A stretch of 64,000 nt of DNA, taken from assembly GCA_013399305.1 (NCBI GenBank), contig VXAI01000092.1:71187-135186 (forward strand). Direction: 5' to 3'. Both the position numbers and the translations under genes were made by a program. This DNA is from Rostratula benghalensis. Its lineage: Eukaryota > Chordata > Aves > Charadriiformes > Rostratulidae. Under the pieces are notes generated by a model. That model had not been told where the DNA came from and did no database searches. It worked only from the letters and a program-made list of their open reading frames with translations. Numbering within the stretch: the first letter of the stretch is position 1; each line of letters opens with the position of its first letter. Of this stretch, positions 45,771 through 59,228 are shown piece after piece.

Positions 45771-48700
45771 CATTTGGGCTAAATAAGTAACTATGATGAC
45801 TAGATTTCTCTTTTACATAATGTGATTTACTCTCATCTGCAAATGTCAAAAGTTGTACTCAGTAGTTTTCACTTCTTTTTGAGACATAAAACCAGTAGAA
45901 GTTTTCAGTAGAAATACAGATTCCTCTACAGTGATGTGAAACCTAATCACAGGAAGTTTAATTCTGTTACTCATGGTTTACTGAATCTGCTGGTCCCTGG
46001 GTCAGAGGACCCCAACAGGGCTCCAAAGGCCCCAGTAATGTAATTTTTATCATTAAGAAGTACTTATTTTCTTAAGGACTTCAAGATCAGCCAGGCACAT
46101 TCAAATGGCTACCAGTGAGTAGTAGTGTGTGTGTGTATTGAGGCACATGCACTACTCCCATCCTTCAGGTCTGGATAGAGATGCCCTGTAAACACCTGTG
46201 GGCTATTCTTGGGACACATGTGTTTCCTTGTCAGTCTCGCACACAGGAACCCTTGCTTCTGATCTAAATTCCAGTGTAGTTTGTTTCTGGGGTTTCATTG
46301 ATTCATTTTTGAAGTGGACAATTTAACCAACCTTACCAAAACCAACACAAGAGCTTACAAGAGCGCTGAATCTCCCAGGAAATGCACACAAACACTCTTT
46401 TGCTCTCTCAAAAGCCTGCCTGCACTGTGTACAGACTTACAAATCAAAGTGCCTGCAGTGGTGACTAATGCCTCCCTTGAAGAAAAAGACTAGTTTCGTG
46501 TGATCTGCTGTACTTAGCAAACCTGCCTTTCTTCATACTCACCAGTGTAAATAAAGACTAATTCACCTGAAATCAGTGGTTATACCAGTGACAAAGTGGG
46601 ACATAGTAGCATCTTATCCAAGCCCACAGGGGTGAATATACAGTTGTTGACAAGTGTGCATGTCACAGGCCTCAGTTTTCAAGAAGACTTAGGAAGTCTT
46701 GAAATTGTGCATTGCATCTGTACCAGCTAAAGTCTGCTCTTTGAAATACACTCTCTCGCCCTGACCCAAAAGGGAAAGGAAGAGGAACATTATCCCGTTC
46801 TCTTTATTCTTAGTTAACCTTTTTCTACATATTAATAACACCCAAAGTGCCCACTCTTCCTTCAGGGCCTGCAGTGAAGCAGTGAGTGAACGAGGAATGA
46901 TTTTTCAGTGGAGGAAACTGGTGGACCAAAGCGTGGACCCAAAGCATGGGGGGAAGACAAGAAGAGTTGAGAGGAGGCAATCGCTCACATGCCACATGCT
47001 CCTGAGAGTCTTTGCAAGTCTCATTTTTTCATTCAACCTTATTTCACAGCTGCATTCAGTTGCTCTAGCCTTTGCACAGGCTTCCACGGCCACAGTTGTC
47101 AATCAGTGTTACAAATGGTCTAGCTCTCAGTCTGCAGTTGTTGGCTGCCACACAGATTTTGTATTCATTCTGGCTGCCTGGAACTTATAGCTGAGTCCCA
47201 CCTTGAACACCTTTTGAACTTGAACACCTCAAGTCTGAAGTTAAACACAGTTTAGGGGTTTTTTTCCTATTTCTGCTATAATCTACTTGAAACACACGTA
47301 CTCGACTCAGGAAATTTCTACTACTTTATATTCCTTGATAAAGGCATTTCCAAAAAAAGCACCTGCGTGCATTGCAGTGTTTGCTAGAGGCACACTGGTA
47401 AATGGGTACTCTGTGTCCTTTCGGTTGGCATTAAGACTGTAATGAATCATTGATAAAGCTAATAATGTACTCAGTTTAATCTAATATTACAGCACAGTAG
47501 CTGCACCCAGTGCTTACAGCACAGGAATATACAAAAGTAATTAATTTTACACTACTGAAGCTAACTGCAGTTGAACCTCTCCAGGTTATGAAAGCTTGCC
47601 AAAGCAAGTGGGTGAAACGATCACCATGGATGATACAGGGGCTGAGTTTTAAACAGCTGGGCCAGTCTTGGTGTCATTTTAACAAAAGAGTATATAATGT
47701 GCATCTGATGTATCCCAAGCAGCCCATGAAAGAGTTATTGACACCTGCACATGAAACTGAGCTACATGGGATCATTGTTGCTTCCCAAGTCCTCCACAGA
47801 ACATGCTGGGTATTTACTTTATAAGCAGGCTTACTTCATTTGTAAAGTAAGGGTAGACAATATGGGCCAAAAGTAATCATAGGCCTGAAGCCAGTCCCTT
47901 TGTTGGTATGTACCATAATAACTCTTTGATGGAGTTACACAGTCATGAGCCAGCTGAAGTTCTGGTCCACTTGCTCCCTGAAACAGCAAACTAAGCATTT
48001 TCTATTAAATTAACATTTTAAACTTAAATCAGAATGTTATACTCCAGGTTATTATGTATTTAAGAAGTATCCATAGACAGACAACTCTTACCAGATATCA
48101 TAACTTACCCAGGTAGAAAAATATAGTTGAGCTTGTTCTTATAATAGCAGAGCCAGAAACCAATTTGCCCCAAATTTATCCTGGTCTGTGGATCATCACA
48201 GCCCAAGACATTCCCAATGACATTTACTGTTTCCTCACTAGCAACAATACTGCATTTTCTGCCTCTTCAGAAACTATAGCATTAGCTACAACGTAAGAAT
48301 CAGGGTAAGATAGGAAAGGAAAGGAGAGGACAGGACAAGGATATGTGACTGGCCTGGGCTTGTGAGGTCATCAAGCCCAGTCTCCCACCACATATAATTA
48401 TTTTTGGAAATGTTTCCAGCTTGGAGACCAGCATCACGTTACCCGTCTGCCAGGCTCACTCTCAGGGATTGATCAAGGAAACATCAGCTCAAGCCTCCAG
48501 CCAGCCTCTGAGGAAAACCATCCTCTTCCTACCCGAATGCCCAGCATGTCACATCTCCAAAGGAAAATCAAACAGATGGACTTGACCAAACAGGATTTTA
48601 CTGAAGAGAGAGAGAAAGATGAGGATCAAAAAAAAGCTCCCCAAAGATAAGCTGTCATCCCACAGCACCAGATGAATAAGGGCTTGCCTCTTGGTGGGGG

Positions 48701-51700
48701 CCTATTCGGGCAGATGGCCACTATCCCCCACTGCATAGGGCGGGCCGAGCAGAGATGTCCTTTTCCTCAGCTTCCTGCAAACTGCTCTGCTTTGCCTGCA
48801 GCTGTTCTGCAGCAATTCGGTGGTGTTCAGGGAGAACAGTGAGTCTCCTGACTGGGAAAAAGACTTGCTAAACAGTCTCACTTTCCCTCCTTGTCCATAG
48901 TTTCTTTTACCCCAAGATGAGAAGCTACAGCAGCAATTACTGTTACTACTTACCCTACTCGTGTGGGGTTCGTTTGCCCTCTGCTATCATAACAAAAGAA
49001 TGTATTTCACATTAGGTTGTGACATGGCTATTCTTCTTCCACTAGGTCAAGCCAGACATGGTAGAACAGAGCTGGGCATCAGGTCCTAGCAAAGTCAACA
49101 GCCCCAAGAACATCTAACAGGCTCCTTCATCATGTTTGGTAGCAACGCTAAGGAAGCAGGAGAGCTCAGTGGAAAAAGTAGTTGAAAGACAGATATAAAA
49201 CATTAATACAGATGGAACAACACCAGGAAACAAGAGTACTGTAGCCAGCTGAAATAACACTGAACATTGGAAAACTCATAGTACTCTAAGAGAAAGCCTA
49301 TCAGAGCTGAACAACAGGGTCTCAGCAGCCCCCTCTGGTTTTGCCACCTCTTGGTTAGAGCTTTAAAGCTAACCTACTTCATTGTACTTATTTTATGAGC
49401 CTTGTCAAGCTAGGCCATGGATGAGTTTTACAGGGGAAGTTCACTACGTTGATCAACAACGGGGTGAGTTTTGCCAAAAATACAATTCTGCTGGCAGTAT
49501 GTTGAGTTTAATAGTGATAGTCATTTTGCACTGTTATTTTCAGCATTCTGCTGTGAAGCCTTTGTCACCAGGACTCCTTGTTTAAACAGAGAAAGTTCTT
49601 ACAACCACACAAAATGGCTTTTTAACAGGGAAAGTTTCTAGAGAGACACTTTTTTATCTCTAAAGTTGCCAGAAATTTCCAGCAGTTACTTTCCTCTCTC
49701 TTTAGAGACCTATAATGATAACAACAATAATAACAGATCATAAACAGTTATGAAAGGTTCTAGCCATCTCATTTCTATCCATAGAGATAGGACTTGCTTT
49801 GACTATTGTCCCTGCTGTCCACAATTCCTTTCGTCAGTTGAAGTCTCTTCTCTTCCTGTGCTTATTTTCTTGCCATTTGGCCTGGCTTTCTTCAGCTTCT
49901 CTTTAGCTTTACATAGAGGAGATAAAGAGAGAAAAAAAAGAATAATGAAGAGAAAAAATCCAATTGCTCACAATAATTTTTCTTCTTGGTGAGATCGTCT
50001 GCCTCTTCAGAGAGACCAATTAACATTCTCATCATCTCTCCGGACCTAATCTAAATATGAATAAAATATCAATCCCTTCCTAAACTTGTTCTTTGTTCTT
50101 CTTACTGCACTGAAATTAACTTTTTGACATGCTGCCAGGCAGAACTTCAATGCAAAAGGCATGATTCCTCCCCCTCCACATTTGCATAACGAAATGCCTC
50201 TCCATGTGTCACTGGGCACTGCTACTGTAACAACAGACACACAGTCTTCCCCTCAAAACCCCAGTGGTCATCTGTAACCATTCATAACTGTCCACAAAGT
50301 CTGGTGATTCTAGGTATCTGGATTATTACACACGAACATATGACAGACTTTTTGATCTCACCACAACTTTTTATTGGCTTAAAGAAAGGAGCTCGTAGTA
50401 AGCACTGAACATCTCATAGAAAGATGAAGAAAATCTTGTATATGCGAACATTTACAAAGTTCTGCTCATTTCTGGCTAATTATGGTCATTTCCCCATGTA
50501 ATTACCCAAATTGCTCTTGTAATCAGTGTAATTGTGCTAAGTTGTTTAAAAATCAGCCTCATTAGATTTTGTCTGGTAAAATATACTGTTTTTCAAAACC
50601 TAAATTTTGATTTTATGTTAGCTGCCAGCAGGCCTTTAAAAGTAAATAGGTTTTCTTTTGTCTTCCTCCTCCCTTTTTTGTGTACCGGTGTGAGGTGTTT
50701 TACATTCAATACAGCTTAACTGCAGTCAGAAAATTGTCAATAAAGTACTGTAAAAAGCTATTCTGTGTGTCTGCAAATTATTGTATGGTTCTCTTCCATT
50801 TTCAAAACTGTAAAATCTACAGTCTTTATGGCTGTGGAATTAAAAGAATATTTCAAAATGTGAATGTTGGTTGTTCAGGTAATTCTTCTCTGCATCTGCA
50901 GTGGGCTGAAGTAATGAATAGTCACACAGTAAGCAGAGCTGTTCACTGATTCCTGCTACAACCACACAACTAGGAAGAGAGCAATATGCCAGAAGTGTGC
51001 TCCCTCCCAGTGGTTTCGATTGCGTCTTCCTAGGATATAACACGCCGCCTCTCCCTCCCTGCAGCATCTCTGCCTGGCCATCCACCTTGCTGCTTTCACT
51101 TCCTTTCCAAGGAGTTCCCTCTTTCTACATCGTCATTTATAATTGCAGCAGGGTGCCCTACATGTCCTTGACTGCGACTCTGCTCCAGCAGCACATCAGA
51201 AAGACATTGGCCCTCCAGTAGTATGTTTAACCTCTCTGACACCCTCCGTGGTGGGAGAGCCAGCTCTGTATCAGCTCAGCAGCCCTGGGTTAAGCCAGGA
51301 GGTGATAATTGTCAAAAGGGTAGCACTAAGTGCCATGCTGAGTGTGAACATCCACTGATACGCCTCCGCAGTCCTCTGTCCGAAGGGTACATTTTCACAT
51401 CATGTTTTCTTTTGGAATAAAAGCTATTTGCTCATCAGTAGAGAGAGATTTGAATCTCTCTTTTTCTGATTTATTTCAGCTAAAATAAATATCTTGTGGG
51501 CTCAAGGACAGGACAGGGTCAGGGTTTGTTCTAGAGAGGAAGGGACAAAACAGGAGAGGAAGACAGATACAGAGAATTTCACTAAACGGAAGCTTGAATT
51601 TTGTGGGGGCACTGACTAAGCAGGGTGAAAGGGGATGTAGCACGAAAGGGGCTCTACCTGACTACAGGGCTCGGAGGTGAGTAGGGTGGCAGGAGGCTGA

Positions 51701-54700
51701 GCCCTAGGTAGAACCTTGGTGGAGCTCTGAGTGGAGCCAGACTGAGCCCCTCCATTCTCCAGCCTGCAGCGTAGTCCCATGAGTGCGAGGGCATGATCTC
51801 TTCTGAAAAATGTAAGTGACGAGTCTAAGCACAGCTACAAGTCATTTTTTTCTTATCTGAAGATCTGTTACTTTCCATGCCTCCCTTTGATTGTAAAGGA
51901 GGTTATGTTGGAGTCATCTGTAACAGCTGCATTGTAAAATACCTCAGTCATGTGGTTTTATGCAACCCAGACAAAAAAAACCCCAAAACCCAACCCCAGT
52001 TCTTTAAATAAAGATACATGTATTCTTGTGATATTTCCATACAATTGCAATTTTCAAGGGAACCAAGCACTCATTACCACACAGGCTGCTCTTTAGAGGC
52101 CAAGCCTGACCTTTAGTCAGAGAAAATTCCCATTTGGCTAGGCTTATTCATACAGCCTGCAGTTTTGTTTGAATTCTGCACTGACTGAGAAAATTTTAAA
52201 CTAGACTGGAGAAGTAATTAGATTAAAAGTAGAACTATTGAAAATCCTGCATTGGCAGAGAAATGGCCCTGCCTCAGGAGCTAAGGATCTTATCCTACAT
52301 GTAGTTTCCAGGGATCTAGGTTTAAAGGAAAACCGCTTTATAACAGTATATTGCAATTGTAGGGAGGAAAATGAGGGTAAAGAATGGCCCTGAAGAGGTT
52401 AATCAAAGTAGGACTTAAAAGGACACACAAATGTCCAACTTTTCCATTTGGTAGATCACAGGTCAACAAAGAGACTGACTTGCAAAGCCGGTCTTCCCTG
52501 CTTTCAGAGTTGTAGAGATCATCTTTTCTCCAGTACATATTCACATAATACCCCTGGGGCAGCCATAGCCATTATTTCTGTGGAATACCATTTTCCCTCT
52601 GCTTTTATTAGAAGCTAGCAGCTGGAAAAGATGAGAAACCAGCAACATGTGATCAGATGAGCCTGTGGGGACCACCAGGCAGCTCTCCACAGATCACAGT
52701 GGGGTATTTCTAGACAGATTGAGAAGAATTGGTCTCACTCTTGCTCTGTGCACTGACACTGAGACACTGCATTTACTCATGCCAGGAAGGATATTAAGTA
52801 GGGTATTATATGGGTTAAGTTATGGGTTTTCTTCTGAATTTTTCTATTTATAATCTAAAGGCAGTCACAAAGAACAGGAAAATGAAAGTTTGCAGCATGC
52901 AGTATTTCCAAAGCTGTACTGAAGTCTTGGTCTTTTGGTTAAGACATTAGTAAGCATGAGTATCCATTTGAAAAACAAGAAGGGATGGGAAAAAACCTGC
53001 AAAACACTGAGGGATAAATAATAATCTCATTAAATTGGAAAAGATATAAGAGTTTGGGAAATGACCAAGCTGCAGAGAACTGGAGGTGCATGGCAGGGCT
53101 GTGCTCTGGCAAACTTTGGCCAAGCCAGTTGGAATAGTTCCCCATATTTACCACAAGAAAGTAAATGCCATCAACACTCTTCTCCAAGCCTGTTTGTGTG
53201 TATGATAGAAAAGAAAGGGTCTTCTTTCTGTAAAGGTATTTTCAAACTGTCTTTTATTTTACCTGGCTCTAGAGAATGTCACCAGGATTAGACATATATC
53301 AAATGATCAGTTTGATATATATCAATGTATTCTAACGTGAAGAGATTCTTGGGCAATAGGGATGAAGGAACTTTGAAGTGGGAAGTGCCCAGAAAGTATA
53401 TGTAGGTGCTTTTATTTAGAAACAGGAGCACTAGTCAGTTGGGATGCCCAAAGATTTGCCTAATTCCTGTTAAAATGTTACATAAGATTTTCTTGTTGCC
53501 CTGCTACTTCATTCCATACGTGAATTATTGTGAACATTTCTCTGACAGTTGATATAGAAATATCTTACATTCTGATAGTATCCACTTCAGTTTCAGGAAA
53601 CACAGTATTTAGATATTATGGATTATTCTTTTTGCAATTAAACTAGCTCAACAGGTTTAATTGCTCAATTTGTTTAAGTTGCACTCCATTTGTGGCTTAG
53701 AACTTCTGTTTTTTCCAAAACAGGGCATACTTTAGTGAAGTTCCAAGTGCACTTAATTTCCCCTTTTCTATAGATAACAATCTATTTTCTCTAAGCATTT
53801 TACTTAAATTGATTTCTCAACTGAGTGCAGTGTTTTGTCATCTTCTTCAGAATTCTGCAATACTACTGAGATGGCCAGAACTGACAGCCTCATTGCTCTT
53901 GTTATGTACGTGTGTCTATGTGTAAAACAGAACACTGGATCTTGCAACAAAAATATATATTCAAATTACAGCTTTACTGGCATCATGCCTTTATACTGTG
54001 CTAAAATAATCTCCTGCAGTCTATATTCAGTGCTTCTATTTATGCATCCTGTATTTTGCTTAGCAGTAAGACAAAAAGAAAGCAGGCCGTCATGGGCATA
54101 GCTTTACAAGGATGTTAACACTCTCCTCTCTGGGGTCTTCCTAACCTATCTGTACTGAGAAGGATTCTTGGTTTTAACACTATGTTTAGAATTATTCTTT
54201 TCTGGCTTCTGTGTGGGGAACATGGCCTTGAACTGCAAAATGCAATGAGGCTCAAGAGCAGATGCTCCTGAGTAGCCTTCTGTCTCCTGTTTTTATATCA
54301 TTCACTCACTCAAAGCCTCATTGAAGGGAATAACAACAAACCTCTTACTGACAGTTTATTCACTGCTGAACGGACCTAGCACTTCTCTCCAAGGGTGGCT
54401 TCGAGCCCCTCAACAGGTACATAGCAGAGCCAATGCCTGTGAGCTGTTGGGTCTGTTTGCCCGTGCCAGCTGCATCCCACACATGCCAGGCCCTTCCCTC
54501 TAGCCAAGAAGGAGAAAAAAATGGTCTTCTTGGGAGCATTACCTGCCTTGGCAAGCTTAATAGCTTAGTCTGGATCCTGGGTAAAAATGAGTTCAATGTG
54601 GTGTGAAGACCTGTGATCTTGTACTTTTTCCTTCTACTCGTTCTAACCCTCTGTTAGTCCTAACATGCTTTAATCCCACATGGGGCCCTTTCAACGCCTT

Positions 54701-57259
54701 TTACTTGGCTGTAGTGTCTCTTAAACGTCTCTGGTACTACACAAGCACTAAATCAAGGTTTCATGTGCAATAAAGAGGAATAAAAGCTACCAACTGCCTA
54801 GCTCACATCTTTGCATAGAAAAAAAAAATAAATAAAATCAAAAATCCTTGCAAAAAGCCCTTTCCGCTTCCCTCCAGTTGCCTGTTGTGATCTGGCTGAC
54901 AGGATCCGCCAGCTGTGGAAAAATTGGTTTAAGGGTCTCAGAAATGGGATAAGAGTTTATTTGCAAATTAAACTATGTAGGCTATCATCACTGGCTAATT
55001 ATTACACTTTGCTTTTAAGTATGAGCATTTATTATATCAAATAATTCTGCAAGAATAATTATGTAGGTTATTAGTAATGCTGCAGAGGAAGGAAAGGAGC
55101 ATTTGATATCTTTTCTGATACCTGACTAATCTGAGGGCAAAATTCATTCTACCTAACCTTAACTGTTCAAGTGGTAAGCATGAATGTAAGATGAATCTGT
55201 GCTTTCTCTACATTGAAAGAAGACAGACGCAGCCAAGAGGTGATTCATGCAGCTTCTTCATAGACAACTAGTTGATACGAGGCTACAGTGTGTCATGGGA
55301 AAACAGCATGCCTCAGATATATGATAAATGTTTTCATTAACCTATGACTTCAGTGTCAGGATATAAACTGTTAAAGTATCTCAAGACTTCAGAACAGTAT
55401 GGTACACCCCTCATATCCTAATTGCAAGTGCTCAGGCCCCAAATGTTTTGTCTTACCAAACTAAGCAAAAACCCCCCAAAATTAAAAAAATCAGTCTTCA
55501 TCCATTCCTATTACCAGATGACAGAAACCCAGTTGTGAGCTGGAGATTTTTCCTGGTTTTTGTCAACAAAACCGAAACAAGCAAACATCACTTTTTGCCT
55601 TTGATAACTACCTTGAACTCACTTTTGGGATGGGGAAGTGTTTCACCAGTGTAAATTGCAACCTAGTAAAATGTTAAGGATGACACTGGATTCTAACTTC
55701 TAGCAGCACACAGAAAGAAATTGCAAACTGGAAAGTGATCACCTGAGAGCAATGGGAAGTTGCAAGCAATGAAAAGATCGAGTCCCAATAAATGTAAAAT
55801 CCTGCAAAAAGGAAGAACAAAAAACACAGCAAGCAAATAGGAGATGGCAAAGAATCCAAAGTTTATTGTAATTTTGTCTTCCTCTTAGGTGGTGATGTTG
55901 TTTTTTCATGTAACCAAGCAAGAGAGTTGTCACGAGGCAGGTGGGGAATCAGAAGCAGGAGTGTGTCATGAGATCTCTGCTGTCAAGCTGTAATTCAGTA
56001 CTATGAAAAGGATTTAAATTAATGGCATTGGAGTACCTATCATTATGACTAAGGAAATTACACCATTGAGCCTTGTCTCTAGCAATGGGCAATATCAGGG
56101 GCTTCAGAGGAACTGCTCTACTACGAAGACTAAATGCATGCGTAGAGGTAAAAATGCTTCCCAGGTTGGTGGTTAATAGATTGCATCATTTGCTTGTTGT
56201 CTTCTTCAGCTCTGTAGTTACGTGAATTTCTTATTGATCATAAACTCATCCAGCCTTTTGTGAAAGTCAGAGAAATATCTGGGTGTAGTACTAAATTCCA
56301 GTCACCAATAACATAAGATTCTATATCGCATGGCCCAGACCTGACAGCTAAATAGATGGTGGAGTGACCTGAAGCTTAAAACTCACACTCTTGGCATTGC
56401 AGACAGATCTTCACATGAGCGGAGACATGTGTTGCCAGTTACTGTTCAAGGGAATAATTTTGTACCAAATCTCATAATCTTTGCTTTGTTCTAAGTCGGC
56501 ATTCCCTACTGAAGCAGCAATGGCAAGACTAGAATCTCAAGATCTCAACTGGCTCAGTTACTGCCAGCATTAATGCTGCAACAACAGTACAGAGAACTTC
56601 TCAGCCTGGAAGGGTGGTGCACTGTTTTTCCCCCCTGGGCGCTGTGCTCTGTGGTTGCACAGCCAGCCGAACCCCTGTAGAGCTAGCCCAAATGCATCTA
56701 CATACCGTGCATTATAGATAAACCCCACAACAACGTCAGAGATTCTGCTTACGGAGTGGTATGGCTGCCCTTTTGTTGCTTCACATAGAGACTTGGACTA
56801 TCTCAGTAGTTAAGCTTTATAGAGACTTGAAACAGAAAAAGCATTAAACAAGTTTCAGTGTCAAGTGTCAGTTCTAACCCTTTAGGGATAAATGTGATAC
56901 AGAAATATCTTCCAGAAAGCAATGAGTAGCACTGCAGTCTCTAGGGAGGACTCACTCCTTGAGATCTTGTGGTAGATTGCATCTGCAGCGTGTATAGGAT
57001 TAGGAATGGTATCTGAAGGAGAAAATGATCTCCCAAAAGGCAGGTGAAACCCAAACCCTTCCTTCTAATCATCCAGACTTGGTGACTCATTACCCTTGGG
57101 TGAGAGGAAATCTCTGTCCGTATATCTTGGCTAGAATTGAGTGCAAGGGGTGGAGGGGGGGCAGAGTGAGTGAAGTCTTAGGTGTCATGTGTTTAGCTGA
57201 TCTAATGCAAAAAATAGAAAGGAATCAAGGGGAAAGAAACCCTGTGAAGACCAGCCAAG
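45771..57259. other. Unique, partly AT-rich DNA, no gene recognised
   Basis: About 11.5 kb without a confident repeat or gene. A purine-rich patch at 48314-48345 precedes 'gaggtcatcaagcccagtct' (48365), which resembles old avian repeat sequence but cannot be classified. 50470-50580 holds a cluster of TAAT cores. 53294-53320 is a perfect 10-bp inverted repeat. Open frames are short and lack domains. Confidence 0.45.
53294..53320. repeat. Short perfect inverted repeat (10-bp arms, 7-nt loop)
   Basis: atatatcaaa (53294-53303) and tttgatatat (53311-53320) are exact reverse complements. AT-rich, with no associated gene. Confidence 0.7.

Positions 57260-57289
<30 letters not shown>
57260..57289 (+). 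repeat. Poly-A run (30 nt)
   Basis: Thirty uninterrupted A residues. An 8-nt match, agaggaaa, lies at 57103-57110 and again at 57289-57296, where the run ends. It could be a target-site duplication around a short polyadenylated retrocopy, or chance. Confidence 0.9.
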
Positions 57290-57294
<5 letters not shown>

Positions 57295-59104
57295 AACAGC
57301 ACCAACACACACAGTACCTTCTGCAGAACTTGAGGCAGAGTCTCCAGAGAAGCCCAATCCACTGATTCCTGCTTTGATTGCTTAGGGACAGTAGGCCAAT
57401 TCTAGCATGAAAGTAAGAGGCTAACTCAAGATACCTGACTCTAGAAACTAACAACTGTGGCATAAACCATGTATTAAATATATTTTAAATCAATTCAGTT
57501 TTCTTTTTGAGAAGGACAGGCAAATTGGGAACACCACCCAAGAGCTGGAGGGCAGAATGGCAGAGCTGAAGCAGAAGGAGGGCCAGCTTCTGTGGACCTT
57601 GTTGGACAGCAGGAAGAAGAAAACATATCACAGCATTTTCCTTACCTTGCCATAAATGCATGCACACTTAAAGTCCCCCATGTACAAACTGTGTATAGGA
57701 TTAGGTATGTATTCTAGTCCCATAGTTTTGAGCATGATAAAGAGACTGAACTGGAAAGGATTCTGCAAGATCTGATCAGAAGATTATTCCATAGCTGATT
57801 CAGAAGGTTGTTATCATGAAAGCTCTTGAAGCCTGCTGGATATAGCTCTGTTGCCACTCCTCTGCTGTAATTTCCTTCAGATCCCCACTGGAGCATGTCT
57901 CCTGAAGACACCTGTACCCTTGAGGCCAGCACTGCAACCTTGTGCTTGGCTTTGCAGATTGCATCATGGGAGCATTACTTGGAACAGTTCTCCCAAGCTA
58001 ACTACCCAGGTGTCTGAGAGAGGTTTCAGGAACTGGGACTCAGACCTAGACAATGTGCATTTCTGTGAGCACCAGCTTAGACTGGAGAATGAAGAAGCTT
58101 GGTAGACAAAGATAATCTCTATCAAAGGTTTGGGGCATTACATTATTAGTCTTCATTGATATTTGTCTTTCTCTGTAGCTTGGTCTGAGTAGTGACTTAG
58201 ACTGAAAACCTCTGGCTGCTTCAGATATTTCCTCTGTGTGTGGAAGGGACACTTGAGACCACCAGTTATCTTCCAGTCATGTTGCACCATGGCCAAACTA
58301 GGCATGTCCTGGTATGCTGCCTACCATGAATCAAAACTATTTAAAGCTCTCTGTCAAAGATTGAACTATGTGCCATTCCTGGGTAATCTCGAGGCACTGC
58401 AGTCACTTCCCTCTCTCTACGCGATGACTGTCCCAAAAGGGGGTTGGAGTCTTGGAAACTGTTGGAGAGATTATTGGACTTGGATGCTCCTGACCATGGG
58501 AAAGTGCTGTTACTAACTTGTGTCTGGAATCAGCTTCATCCAAGGAAGAAAGAGGTTCCAACCTCACTCTGCAGGTGGTCTGGGAGGCCTGCTCCTGCCC
58601 TGCCTGAGGAAGGAGAGGCAACAGAGGAGACTTCTGGGAAAGAGGTAAAGGCCATAATTGCTGCTTCATGAGGGTCACGCTGCAAGTAATCACAGTAAAC
58701 AGCAAACTTGCCAGAGATGTTGGCAGGAAGACAGGCATGGTAACAAGCATAATGCTTGTGGCAAAACTGCCACCCTGGTGGTGCCTTAGTGCGTAGAGGA
58801 CAGCAGCAGTACATGGCAATGCAGAATTCACATGCAGACATGCTGGGGAGGATCAGGCAGCTTTGACTCTTGTCCTCCACCCTTGGTCAGTGGCTGGGGC
58901 CACAGAATGTTTTATTGTAAGAGGGAATCATCAGATAACCTGGTAGAGCTGTGTTTGCAGCTCCCCGTGCGGAGCAGGCATCTCTCTGCCATGAATGGCC
59001 CATCTGCACTGGTGAGGCCAGGAAGGACAGTGAAGGAGATTTCTCCTCAGCTGGACTTGTACTGCACAACCTCTGACTCTCCTGTGGCCACAGAACCATC
59101 TTGG
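57290..59104. other. Unique DNA, no gene recognised
   Basis: Sequence becomes more GC-rich toward the right. Open frames on both strands at 58403-58880 overlap each other and contain no recognised domain. Confidence 0.45.
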
Positions 59105-59228
59105 CAGTGAGCAACGCAGGCCAGGGTCTCTCCGTGGTGGCAGGGCAGGGCCTGGAAGCCAGGACCTGTCCCACCACCCCAGCCCTGCCCTGCCACCATG
59201 GAGAGACCCTGGCCTGTGTTGCTCACTG
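59105..59228 (+). repeat. Long near-perfect hairpin (47-bp arms, 30-nt spacer)
   Basis: The arm at 59105-59151 (starting cagtgagcaac) is the reverse complement of 59182-59228 (ending gttgctcactg) at 45 of 47 positions. The two mismatches are 59116/59217 and 59134/59199, G opposite T in both. In plus-strand RNA both would be G-U pairs, giving an unbroken 47-bp stem. The 30-nt spacer itself contains a small cctgg-aag-ccagg hairpin. At both mismatches the left arm keeps CpG and the right arm has the TpG expected from deamination, so the arms were probably identical when formed. It is not part of a CR1 copy and I recognise no known microRNA. Confidence 0.93.

Noticed and set aside
48310..48500. 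Possible diverged CR1 or other avian repeat
   Set aside because: The phrase 'gaggtcatcaagcccagtct' is suggestive but the CR1 landmarks around it are absent.
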